Shown piece by piece: positions 12,747-23,880 of a DNA stretch of 64,000 bases. Origin of the DNA: Lichina pygmaea (Eukaryota > Ascomycota > Lichinomycetes > Lichinales > Lichinaceae); the NCBI GenBank assembly GCA_963422465.1, contig OY730171.1, positions 3,720,001-3,784,000 on the forward strand, given 5' to 3'. Made by a program: the position numbers and the translations under genes. The notes under the pieces were generated by a model. That model was not told the origin of the DNA. It saw only the letters and a list, made by a program, of their open reading frames with translations, and searched no databases. Position 1 is the first letter of the stretch. Every line of letters begins with the position of its first letter.

Positions 12747-13303
12747 TGTTGCAGTCTGTACTGTACTGTCCTATCCAAGTATAGGATTAGGGCGAGAGGT
12801 GGAAGGCGGGTTGGGTCTCGCAGGAGAGGAGTGTCAAGGAGTGCGAAGGGGTTTGGTGGAATGTGGTGGTGGTGACACCTGATCAATGGCTTCGTACAAA
12901 GGATTGTATTGAAGTAGATCTAGTTGTCTGGATCACAACATAAGTTGAAGACGATTGTTCTATAAGGGAACTATCACCAGACTATATAGTGCTGGCCTGT
13001 CAAGATGATCAAGATTGTCTCGACAGTCTTGACATCAAGACAGGTGAGATTGTCTTGACAGTCCCACCATGTTATGCACCCTGCGTCGAGACTGGTGAGA
13101 TTGTCTCGATGCTTCATGCATCATGTGTCGAGACTGGTGAGATTGTCTCGATGCTTCATGCATCATGCGTCAAGACTCCCGTGTGTGTCTCGACAGTCAC
13201 GTGACCCCTTGTTGGTTGGTCACTTGACTTCCATGGTGTCCTCTTGTCTGGCCCACGGCCTGATTGCCTATAAATAAGTGGCTCCCATCCCTGGGTCGTA
13301 ACA
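12747..13303 (-). repeat. 5' LTR of gypsy II (B-type U3)
   Basis: 557 bp, the partner of 6848-7404. It is followed by the TGTGG target duplication at 13304-13308. It carries the same tandem U3 units, CACGTG palindrome and antisense TATA box. Confidence 0.88.
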
Positions 13304-13332
13304 TGTGGGTTTTCTTGAATAGTACTGCTATT

Positions 13333-13770
13333 TTGATTTGATTTGATTTGATTCTTACACTGATTCGGCTGTTAAGCCATGCAGAACTTCTTGAAGGAAT
13401 TTTTGTCTCTGGTAGACTTGACTCAGGAATCTCATGTATTTACCGTACACCCCATGGTTTGTAGTGTACGTACTGTGGGAAAACCCCAAACCCTGTAGGG
13501 GAAATAGGAAAACCACAGTAATGAGAGTTTGTGGATCTTGACGGATATTGGGTGAGCTATTTCTTGAGGGCTTTCATACATCTTGCGAGGAGTACATCTT
13601 GGACAAGTTCTATGAATCTTGGGGTTTTTTGTGGCAGAATGTGGGGTGGGTCAGATTTGAACTGACGACTAGTTTAGTCAGGTTCTCCAGGCCTGACACC
13701 ACTAGTTCCGGGTCATGGGTGCCACGTAGTGGGAAACTCTCACCAGCTTCCCACTACACTATGCCACCCC
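13333..13770 (-). mobile_element. tRNA-derived SINE, copy 1
   Basis: 438 bp, flanked by 12-bp duplications AGTACTGCTATT (13321-13332 and 13771-13782) inside gypsy III integrase. In minus orientation it starts with a tRNA-like head: a 7-bp acceptor pairing (13764-13770 with 13643-13649), an A-box-like TAGTGTAGTGG and a T arm (13650-13666) whose loop is TTCAAAT. It ends in a 41-bp segment shared with LINE A (13351-13391) and a (TCAAA)n tail. It encodes no protein; mobilisation would depend on the LINE A machinery. Confidence 0.88.
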
Positions 13771-14449
13771 AGTACTGCTATTAGGTATTTCATGAATCTG
13801 TCCACAATCACCATAATTAAGTTGTAGGTGATTCCGGTGACTGGATCTTTAGACTTGGGTAGCTTTGTGATGAAGTCCATTAACACATCTTCCTAAGAGC
13901 CTCTTGGTATTGTGTTCAGGTGTCTTTCTCTGTATGGCTTATGTCTTCCATGTTTGTTTTTCTGGCATAGTAGACACTTGTTGATGTAGCTTGTGACATG
14001 TTGTCAGAGGTTAATGATATTGTTCCCTACCTGTTGGATAAGGTCTGTGGTTTTGGTAATTCCTGGGTGACTATGTGCTGGATTATTGTGGTAGTTCCTT
14101 ATTAGTTCTTCAGTGTCTTCTGCCATGAGCTTGTTGATCTGTAGTTGAGGTACCAGGTTTCCTTGCTGGTCCTGCTGTAAGATTATTCCTTGGTGTTCAT
14201 CATCTTCCATGTGGTTTTTTTGTCAGCTTAGTGTGTCTACTCTCCCATTGTCTTGTCCAAGGGTGTACAAGATCTTGAATTTATGTTGCCCTAGGAGTTC
14301 AGCCCATCTGACTTGTTGTCTGTTCAGCTTCTTGGTTGTTGTGAACATTGTCAGATTCTTGTAGTCTGTGAGAATGGTGAGTTCAGAACTGCTTTCTGCG
14401 TACACTCTCCAGTGTTTGAGTGTGTTGACGACTGCCAGTAGCTTTTTGT

Positions 14450-16354
14450 TTTTTATTTTTTTATTTGATTCTTACCCTGGTAGTAGCTTTACAGCCATGC
14501 AGATCTTCTAGCTAATAGTGAACTCCTTCAGAAAACCTTTGAAGAGATAAAAACTGAAGGCAGGGTGTGACTAGGGAATGTAACAAAAGAAATCTTGAAG
14601 TTTCTGGTAAGAGAAGAGAATCTAGGTATTGAGTTGGGAATAGTGGAGTTTGAAAGCTAGATTAAACTGGTTTAGTCTTTTCAAAAACATAAACCAGTAC
14701 AAGAACTTCTGTAGTAGCTCTGGGTTTGAAATAATAGTGGTGAAGTCTTGGGGATTAAAAGAGACTTGTTGTCTTTGTCTTGAATAAAGAGAGCATGAAG
14801 AGGTGATATGTTTTGCAGTTTCTTCTGCTTGGCCACACACACATAGTGGGGTAGGGAAGTCAGGAACTCCAGCTCTGAAAAGAAAACTTGCCAGACCAAT
14901 TCTTCCAGTCCTGATTTGCAGTAGCAGACTTACCTCAGCTTTCTGTAACTCTTTGTAGAGCTTCAGATTGTTTTTGTGTGGCTTTTGACAGAAAGTCTGC
15001 CAGCCTGGATAGCTTCTTCTTTTCTTCTTTTCCCATTGGTCTTCCCACTCTTTAGTAAAGAGCTTTTGTAGTTCTTTCTTTGAACTAGCCTGGTTAGTAG
15101 TTATTTGACTTAACCAAGTGAATTTCCACTTAGGAGAGATAATTGAGGATTTCTTTAAAGGTTTCTTCAAGAGAGAGGTATAGCTGGAAATAGTGGAAAA
15201 GATACTGTCAAGAAAGTATTTGAGAGGGGAGTTTTGAATAGAAGAAAGAAAACAGGCAGTGTGAAATTTAAAGTATAGGTCTAGAGGTAGAAGAAAAAGC
15301 TCACTCTCTAATAGAAAAGAAGGAGTGGCTTTGAAGGCACCCCCAATAAGTCTTAGGTATCTGTTTTGAAATGAAACAACAGAAGAGATATTGGAGGATT
15401 TTCTTAGAGGGTTAAACCAGATCCCCACTGCATAGCTCAGTAGAGATCTCAGTATAGCAGTGTACACCAGACGTGATGTGTGAACTGGAAAGCCCCAAGT
15501 AGAATAGGAAGTTCTAGAAAGAGAAGAGAGTGCTTTCTGTGCTTTTTGAAGAATAATCCTCTGGTGTTTGTGCCAGTGGAGCTTTGCATCTAGGTACACT
15601 CCAAGTACTCACACTTCTTCTTTTGGTTTGAGAATCACATTCCCCAGTCTGAGCTTGAGCTGAAGATTGTCTGATCTTCTTCTGGAAAAATGAAGTATTT
15701 CATATTTCTCAGAAGAGAAGACTATTCCATGTCTTGCAGTCCATGATAGACATTTGAGGTGTGTGTTCTTTAACTTCAGAAGGTTACTTTTCAAGAAGTG
15801 ACCAAAAGCAAGCAGATTTGTATCATCTGCAAACCCCAGGGCAGATACACCAGAAGAGGGAGTATGCACAGTCTCATGCAATTCAGAAATGTAGAATAGA
15901 AAAAGAATAGGGGATAATGGAGAACCTTGAGGAACTCCACAATGAATAGGAATTGAACAAGACTCAGAATCATCAAAGACAAGAGTGGTAGAGCGCTTAT
16001 CACAGAAGGAGTAGATCCAGGAAGCTAGCCAGACAGGTATTCCTTTTCTTTTCAGAATTTGCTGTAGTATCTTGGGGAGAACTCTGTCATAGGCTTCTGA
16101 GATATCCAGTGAGAGTAGGGATGCAACCATGCCTTCCTTCCAGACTTTTCTACTTGGGAGGTTAGAAGGAAAAGTGCTGCTTCTGTGGATCTTCCTTTCC
16201 TAAAGCCTATCTGGATATCTGGCAATAGTCCAGCTTCTTCTGCTATCTTGCTTAGTCTGGCTGCAGCAATAGCTTCCATCAGCTTGCCTGTTGTGTTTAG
16301 CAGAGCTATAGGGCACCAGACTTTAGCTTGATTGTAGGTTCCCTTGCCAGGTTT
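14450..16354 (-). mobile_element. LINE A, copy A2, 5'-truncated
   Basis: Contains the RT domain (15609-16130, including GFADDTNLLAF) and the full C-terminal region (14622-15599). The latter has a C-x-C-G-x6-T-x2-H-x4-C motif near the end (CVCGQAEETAKHITSSC), typical of fungal LINE tails. The 3' end has an A-rich tail (T-rich on the plus strand, 14450-14467). It is flanked by about 15-bp duplications, CCAGTAGCTYTTTGT, at 14435-14449 and 16355-16369 within the RNase H region of gypsy III. The 5' end stops inside RT, as expected of incomplete target-primed reverse transcription. Confidence 0.9.
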
Positions 16355-17905
16355 CCAGTAGCTCTTTGTCATAGATATTATAGTTTTGTTCTGCTTGTGA
16401 CATTTTGTGTGAGTAGTAGGCAACTGGGTGCCACTTGCTGTCTGCCTGTTGGCATAGACATACTCCCACCACTTGGTCTGAAGTGTCTGTTTTGATTTGT
16501 GTTGGCTGGCCTGTCTTGAAGTTGAGGAGAACTGGTTCCTTGGCGCAAGTGTCCTTGAGCTGTTAGAATACTTTTTGTTGTCTCTCTGTCCACCAGTACT
16601 CCACATCCTTCTTTGTGAGTTCTGTCAGTGGTGTTGCTGTCTGTGAGTAGTTCTTGATAAACTGTCAGTTGAAGTTGGCAAATCCTAGGAAGGCTTGTAC
16701 TTCCTTGACTGATGTCAGTGTTGGCTATTGCTAAATCACTTTGACTTTCTCAGAGTCAATCTTGATCTCTTTGATTCCTATGATGTATCTAAGAAATTCA
16801 ACTTCTACTTTGTTGAACTTGTATTTCTTCAGGTTGAGCTTAAGCCCTGTCTCTTGTAGGTATTGTAGAACATCCTTCACATGTTTGGTATGTTCCTGTT
16901 GCATGTTTGAGTAGACAAGAATGTTGTCCAGGTAGGTGATAGCTGTTTGGTCCAGGTGTGCTCTGATAATGTTGTTGATCAATGCTTGACATGTTGCTGG
17001 TGTGTTCGTGAGTCTGAATGGCATAACCAGATACTTGTAGTGTCTGTATCAGGTTCTGAAAGCTGTCTTCCATTCTTCTTCTTTTTTCATGTGTATCAGG
17101 TTGTATGCTTCTTTCAAGTCCAGCTTGGTGAAGATTATGGCTTGGCTGATCCTGTCTTGCAATTTATTCACATTTGGTAACAGATATCAGTTTTTGATGG
17201 TAATGTTGTTGAGTTTCCTGTAATCCACACAAAGTCAAAGACTTCTGTCTTTCTTTGGTGTAAATAGTATCAGGTATCCTGCTGGCAATTGAGATTCTTG
17301 AATGAACCCTTTTTTCAGATTTTCCTGCAGGTACTCGCGAAGTACTTGGAGCTCTTTCTCTGATAACTGGTAAATTGGTCCAAATCCTGGCTCTGTCCCT
17401 GGTTGTAACTTGATCTCATAATCCCAAGGTTGGTGCTTAGACAACACTGCTGTTGTTGTCTCTTCCTGAAAGAGGTTATCATACCCAGGTCAGTACTCTT
17501 CAGAGATCTCCAGAGGGTTAACAACTTCCTCTCTCTTCATCTCTGACTGTTTGGCCACCTGGTTCTGGGATGTGCCTGTCAAGGCAGACCTCTTCTTTTG
17601 AGAGTTGTTCTTTCTATCAGTGAGGTTCCACTGAGGACTCCTTCCCTTATCTGTCCACGCCTTCTGTGGCTGGTAACAGGTCTGAGCTGTGTTGTTAGTG
17701 CAGTTCCTAAACATGAGTACTCCTGTCCTCCAGTTAACAACTGGGTTGTACTTCTTTAGCCAAGGCATCCCCAAATAGATATCCTGAGTGGCCAACTTGA
17801 CAATATCAAGATGGATTCTTTCAGCATGGTGTCTGGTAACTATTTCCATTAGCTATGTCTTATGGCAGACTAGCTCTGTCTGTCCATTTGCCATCACAAG
17901 CTGGT

Positions 17906-18350
17906 TTTTGATTTGATTTGATTTGATTTGATTCTTACACTGATTCGGCTGTTAAGCCATGCAGAACTTCTTGAAGGAATTTTTGTCTCTGGTAGACTTG
18001 ACTCAGGAGCCTCACGTATTTACTGTACACCCCGTGGTTTGTAGTGTACGTACTGTGGGAAAACCCCAAACCCCGTAGGGGAAATAGGAAAACCACAGTA
18101 ATGAGGGTTTGTGGATCTTGACAGATATTGGGTGAGCTATTTCTTGAGGGCTTTCATACATCTTGCGAGGAGTACATCTTAGACAAGTTCTATGAATCTC
18201 AGGGGTTTTTTGTGGCAGAATGTGGGGTGGGTCAGATTCGAACTGACGACTAGTTTAGTCAGGTTCTCCAGGCCTGACACCACTAGTTCCAGGTCATGGG
18301 TGCCATGTAGTGGGAAACTCTCACCAGCTTCCCACTACACCATGCCACCC
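17906..18350 (-). mobile_element. tRNA-derived SINE, copy 2
   Basis: 445 bp, flanked by 14-bp duplications CATCACAAGCTGGT (17892-17905 and 18351-18364) in the protease region of gypsy III. It is better preserved than copy 1. The acceptor GGGGTGG (18344-18350) pairs with CCACCCC (18224-18230). The T arm at 18231-18247 has a 5-bp stem and the loop TTCGAAT, so the B box is GTTCGAATC. The A-box region reads TGGTGTAGTGG. The tail at 17931-17971 matches LINE A and ends in (TCAAA)n. Confidence 0.9.
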
Positions 18351-20083
18351 CATCACAAGCTGGTAGGGCTACTGCTTGTGTTTCTTTCCAGTGCTGAGAG
18401 TATTGTAAAGTTGTCTTGAAATATAGTTTCCACTGGCTCCAGAATCAACAAGCGTGTATGTCTGTACTGGCGTGTTGGTGTGTAGTGACACAGGTAATCG
18501 CAGGTGCTTTGTGTTGCTAGAGGTCATGTGGTTGAGCTTCTGATGTCACCCCTTGACAAGGGAGTTCAGTCTTTTCCTGATTGAAGTGTTTTTCCACTGA
18601 CTGGGTAATGGGTCTAGCTATTCCCATCAGTCCTGAGGAATCTGTTTATGAATTTGTCTTGCTGATGCTTGTCACATCTGGGTTTGAGGCAGTACTGCCA
18701 ATTGTTAATGTAGCAGTTGTTGTTGTTGCCTTGCTGTAGGAACATGAGGTGTTTGTGCCAATCATGTGTGTGCCTGGGGAATGTGGTGTGTTTATGTTTA
18801 TCCCAAAGGTGGATCTCACACACATCCTTCTTGCAATTAACCCAATACTTGTGGCAGGTGGTGTGGTAGGGTGAATGTCCTCTGTACCTTTGTAGTTGTT
18901 TGTGGTAGGTGCAGTAGTGTTTTGTGCAGAACCTCCACTGTAGTTCACCATGCTGTAAGTTTTGTGGGTCCATGCTGTAAGCATAGTTTCCTTGTGGTAT
19001 TTCTTCTTTGATAGATGTGGGTTTGTCTCAGTCCCCATCAGAGGTGGTTAAGGGCTCCTGTCCCTTGTCCTGACCTGTCTGTTCTGGTAGGTCCTTGCCT
19101 CCTGATGTTGCCAGTTGGTGGACTGCTTCAAGTGTTTGATTGTAATTATCCTATTGTTCAAGGGATAGCTGGGTCTCTCCTGGTGGGTTCTCTGGCTTGA
19201 TGACATTCCAGTCTCTGTCAAGTGTATTAAGTTACTGTCAGTGTACCTTGTTCTTTGAACAACAGTCTTTCGCCATGTGGCCTAGCTTGCCACAGGTATA
19301 GCACTTCAGTACTTTCCCCTTTTTATTGTTCCTTCCCTTCGTGAACCTTCCCCTGTGGTAGACTGCATCCAGTTCCATGGATGCATAGCTATATAGATCA
19401 TGTGGTGGTGCCTTGTTAGGTGGCTTGTAGTGGTTACTCACATACCATGCAGGGTGGCTGTATCCTCTGTCGTGGCATTTCTCTATCACTTGCTTGAATA
19501 ACTTGTTGTTGATATTGATTGCTTGTGTGATGAGCTTGTCCAGTGTGTTGACCACTTGTCTGTCGAAGATGATCTTGTCCTTGATGTTTTCCTTAAGTCT
19601 ATGTCAGTACATGACCATCAGAGTGTTGTTATCCTAGTCGGTCAGTACTGAGTATTGTTTGAACTGTGTGGTATACTCTGCGGCTGAGTGTTGTTGCTTG
19701 ATGTGCTGGATCATTCGTATAGCCACTTTGTCTTTATTAGATAGTCCAAGGATTCTTTTGATCTTGTCCTTGAATCATGTCTATTTTGTCATCCATTCTG
19801 ATGTGCCGTCATGATCTCTGTTTCCTGAGAGGTGTTGGTTGACGTAAGGCTTAATCCATCAGTGGGCATTACCTCTCATGTAAGTGGTTGCAAAGAGTGG
19901 CCACTTTTCTTTAGGCAGCCTTGTCTCTGGTTAGAATTAAAAGTAGACTTGAAGTTGCATAAGCCAGTCGTCAACCTTGTTCCTTTCGCTGTAGAACAGG
20001 TCTGGCTTGGCGACACTAATCTTTCTATCTGGGAAGTTAGAGTTGGTTACTCCTGAGGTACTCATCCTTGAGGGTCTTCAAAG

Positions 20084-20686
20084 TGTTGCGGTCTGTACTA
20101 TACTGTCCTAACTGAGTATAGGATTAAGGGCAAGATGTGGAAGGTGGGTTGGTTCTTGCAGGAGAGGAGTGTCAAGGAGCGCGAAGGGGTTTGGTGGAAC
20201 ATGGTGGTGGTGACACCTGATAATAGCTTTGTACAAAAGGATTGTATTGAAGTAGATCTAGTTGTCTGGATCACAACATGAGTTGAAGACGATCATTCTA
20301 TAAGGGACCTATCACCAGACTATATAGTGCTGGCCTGTCAAGACAATCAAGATTGTCTTGACAGTCTCAACGTCAAGACAGGTGAGATTGTCTCGACAGT
20401 CCCACTATGTTATGCATCCTGCGTCGAGACCGGTGAGATTGTCTTGATGCTTCATGCACGTTGTGTCGAGATGGGTGAGATTGTCTCGATGCTTCCTGCA
20501 CCCTGCATCAAGACTGGTGAGATTGTCTCGATGCTTCATACATGCTGCGTCAAGCCACCCGTGTTTGTCTCGACAGTCACGTGACCCTTTGTCGGTTTGG
20601 TCACTTGACTTTCCATGGTGTCCTCTTGCCTGGCCCGCGGCCTGATTGCTTATAAATGAGTGGCTCCCATCCCAGGGATCGTAACA
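20084..20686 (-). repeat. 5' LTR of gypsy III (B-type U3)
   Basis: 603 bp, from TGTTGC to GTAACA on the plus strand. Four tandem U3 units lie at about 20340-20570, GTCACGTGAC at about 20574-20583, and TATAAATG at about 20650. Confidence 0.85.
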
Positions 20687-21195
20687 GGGCAGTGGTAGCA
20701 GGCCATGGTGGGGCAACATTGGCCGCGGCGACTGAGGAGTGAGTGACAGCAGACCTGGAGGTCGTGGAGCCAGCAATCTCCACAGCGTCTCAACAACACC
20801 ACAAATTTCCAGACGAGGCAAACCCTTGGATACTGATAGAACATCTGATCTAGAATCAGATAGGCCCATGAAATCTACAATTTTATCACTCTTTGGTAAA
20901 GTTATTAACGTTCTAAATTTGATCTGTTGAGGATCTGTCATTGGTGTAGTAGCTACTCTTGTCTCTCATGAACGCTACAAATTTTATGACAATTCCAAAA
21001 CTTCAGGGATTGTACTAGACAAGTAGGGGAATCCAATGAGCAAATCAGATTCCAATTTAGTCGTGGCGTTGTGAAGTTATAGAACTGCAAAGCTGATTCT
21101 GTGGAAGACAACCGTTGCGCTGTCCACACCGTTACGCTGTCGGACACTCTTACGAAGTAAGGGTGTCCCGACCGAGCTGGTGAGGGAGCGGGAGG
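20687..21195. other. AT-rich repeat debris without a gene
   Basis: No credible gene. Parts (about 20790-20820 and 20970-21060) resemble internal segments of the TIR elements at 21198 and 26425, with shared phrases such as TCAGGGATTGTA and AAGTAGGGGAATC. It may be a third, end-less copy. Confidence 0.4.
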
Positions 21196-21197
21196 TA

Positions 21198-22450
21198 CCC
21201 GTGCCACGGGGGGCTACACCCCCTCCTCCCGCACCTCCGGTACGTCCGGAACACCTCTCTATCCAGAGAGGTGTCTTACACCGGAATGAAAGTATCAGCG
21301 GTATGAAAGGTTCTCTTGATAGAATCAACTGCAATGCCTATAATTCCACAACACAATGACTACATGAAAATGTAACTGGCTCATTTGATTCCTCTACTTC
21401 TGCACTATCGTTTCTAAGGTTGCAGGCCTTTTTACAAGCCATGAAAGTAATATATCTACAAAACAAGGAAGAGTGACCAAAAGATCGCATGTCTGAGAGA
21501 AGCGAAGCGGGCGACTCAAGTTTCTATGGTAGCTAACGTGTCTATGGTAGCTACAGTAGTTACTCAACAATACCAGCAGAATCTGGGAGAGCCTGTAGCA
21601 TCAGGGGTGATAGTAGAAGAGTAGGGGAATCAGATAGGCACATAAAAATTATCACTTGTCTATCTAGTTGGTTATTGGTTATTGGTATTCCTACTCCATT
21701 CTAGTGCTAGTTATCTAGACTATGCTGGGTCAGCTATGAAAATTAAGCAAGGAAAACCCTAGGCCTGCTAGGGTGAAAAACCTCCTTCTGCAGTGCCTGG
21801 CCAGCACTATCCTGTCGAGATGCTGTAGAACGTGGGGGGTGGCTGGCTAGCAGCCAGCTTCCAGCTGCTCCTGAGCCCAGGAGAACTGGGGGAGGATGCC
21901 TTGTCAGAGGATCCACGCTGTGAGGGCGGCGGCGGGCCGTGGTCGGGATGTCAAAGCCTGGTAGTCAGTGGTGGCAGCTGCTAGATACAGGCTTCGCCGT
22001 GCTCGGAGAAAGCGCGTGTTTGGCTGTCTCCCACGGCGCTCCGCAGCTGCACGCCGGTGTGGGGAAGCCAGGCACCCGTCGCTTGCAGAGGAATGCCGCC
22101 AGTATTGTCTATCTAGTTGTGGAGTTGCAGGTGTTTCAAATTGATGTTGTCGAGAATCTGTTCTGTGAGTGACAACTACCATAGCTTCTCAACAACATCA
22201 CAAAAATCTAGAGAAGCCTATATCTTCAGGGATTATAGTAGAGAAGTAGGGGAATCAATTGAGCTGCTTACATTTCAATTTAGTCGCTCTGTTGTGAAGT
22301 TATACAGTAGATGTTGCAGTCAAGTAGTGATCAAAAACCTTTCATACCGCTGATACTTTCATTCCGGTGTAAGACACCTCTCTGGATAGAGAGGTGTTTC
22401 GGACGTACCGGAGGTGCGGGAGGAGGGGGTGTAGCCCCCCGTGGCACGGG
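21198..22450. mobile_element. Non-autonomous TIR DNA transposon (MITE-like), copy 1
   Basis: Terminal inverted repeats of 115 bp (21198-21312 and 22336-22450) start CCCGTGCCACGGGG and are flanked by TA dinucleotides, the target of Tc1/mariner/pogo elements. The interior has tandem-like segments but no transposase. A LINE B fragment with its own 15-bp duplication is inserted; without it the element is about 804 bp, close to copy 2 (826 bp). The superfamily is inferred from the TA target only. Confidence 0.75.
21671..22104 (-). mobile_element. LINE B 3' fragment, copy B1
   Basis: 434 bp, flanked by perfect 15-bp duplications TTGTCTATCTAGTTG (21656-21670 and 22105-22119). In minus orientation it encodes the last residues of the LINE B ORF (LAAATTDYQALTSRP and following), then the 3' UTR ending GTAGGAAT, followed by a tail of AATAACC-like repeats. 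It is inserted in TIR element copy 1. Confidence 0.88.
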
Positions 22451-22452
22451 TA

Positions 22453-23880
22453 CGAGGGTACCGAGTCCTCCAAGGCACGGGTACTCGTATGTAAGCAAGC
22501 CGACAAACGACTTCCACCAGCGTCCGGACTCCGGAAGCAGCCAGGGTATCTTGCCGCTTACGTCATCCTTGACCGAAAGTAGTAAGTGGGCTTGTTATTT
22601 TATTCCCTCGTCAACTTTCTTCGAATACGCCGGTGTCAAAATCCATAGGTTCGGTTCGGTAGGGACCGCGTTTACCTACCGGCTGCCGCGTAGAAGAGAG
22701 GGAGAACGAGTTGAGCCACCCGAGCCGACGCCCAAGTGGAGAAGAACCATTTCAACATGTAAATTGTAAAATCCCCAGACTTGGCCAAAAGCTCTCACGG
22801 GCCCGATTCATGCATTTGCCGGTCTGGCACTCTTCGAGAGGCTGAGCGCTGTACTGCTGTCTGCTATACGAATCTACAACAGCCGGTTGGCAGCCCAAGT
22901 CCTATGATTCTGTGAATTACTAGCAGCCAGACCAAGTATAGGAACGAGAAGTGTGGAGTACGCTTGTGCACGGCATTGCGATAACGTGCGAGTGTACGTA
23001 CAATACGTAGAGAGTACCTTATACTCCGGACCTTTGAGAACTTCGAAATGGCCGCTCTAACCAGGAGGTAGCACTCGACAACTGGTAAACAACTCATGCA
23101 AACATCCAACAAAACGTAAAGCAGACGGCTAGTTGATCAAGATGGAAGAAGTGCTGACAGACCTTTTCAAGCCGTAGCTGTCTTTGTTCAGACAGACAGA
23201 CACTCATCTCTGCCTTGGCCCAACCCACAGTAAACACCACTGGGGCAACAACCCAGTCAGGCAGATTGTTAGCAGAGAGTACAGAGTAGGAAACCAAGAA
23301 AGCAGAGAACTAGGAGAGTAGAGTATGTCGGTACGTATGTACGTATGTAGAGTCCGAAGAGAGCAGGGAGGCGAGAGGCATCGATAAGGTCCAACAAGAT
23401 CCAAAAAGATCCGGAGATACTCCACTCTCCGCGGAACTTTCACTGACTGAAATAGGTGTGGCGGGATATCAATCGTTCCATGCTTTGAGAATGCTACAAG
23501 GACACCTCCACCCTTCCAATGCAAGAGGAAGCTGTCGACAAGGAGAAAGGAAAAAAGATCAGAGACAGGGAATGGGAAGGAAAAAACAGGGACAAGGATA
23601 GGATCGGTTCCAAAAAGAGACGGATAACCATGTCAGCGATAGGTCGATGGCAATGGGACAGAAGGACGGCGGTGATGGTAAGGATGCTGGTGTTGGGTAT
23701 CACCGCCGACGCCGACGCCGTTCAAGATCCTCCACTTGCACCTCCTACTCCCGCCGCCGCTGACGGTGCCGATGGCCCACCGTTGATCCGGCCACCAGCC
23801 GCCCCAGGGCCGATACCGGCACTGCCAATGCCAGCGCCACTGTCCACACCCCCAGCCGTAGACCAACCTCCAGCAGCACG
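22453..23880. other. Intergenic region
   Basis: No ORF with recognisable similarity. It contains TACGTA-rich runs (about 23330-23350) and the presumed 3' flank of the minus-strand gene ending at 23881. Short plus-strand frames near 23520-23880 look like shadows of proline-coding sequence. Confidence 0.4.

Larger units (their letters stand above)
6848..13303 (-). mobile_element. Gypsy II: complete-length chromodomain LTR retrotransposon
   Basis: A 6,456-bp element with two 557-bp LTRs (6848-7404 and 12747-13303), flanked by TGTGG duplications at 6843-6847 and 13304-13308. In minus orientation the parts are gag with CCHC and a Cys/His-rich tail (about 11229-12700), protease (about 11000-11190), RT/RNase H (about 9046-10578), integrase (about 8383-9040), chromodomain (about 7897-8100) and an extra antisense ORF (about 7449-7950). 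It is structurally whole but has many coding breaks. The two LTRs differ mainly at CG sites, so it is older than gypsy V. The target was the integrase region of gypsy III. Confidence 0.93.
6673..20686 (-). mobile_element. Gypsy III: old host copy carrying nested insertions
   Basis: A minus-strand copy of the same gypsy family. Its pieces are 6673-6842 (integrase), 13304-13332, 13771-14449, 16355-17905, and 18351-20083 (protease down to gag), ending in a 5' LTR at 20084-20686. The 3' end lies beyond LINE A1. The pieces read through in order when gypsy II, SINE-1, LINE A2 and SINE-2 are removed, and each insertion is flanked by a duplicated target. It is the oldest layer of the block and is heavily broken. 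Confidence 0.88.
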
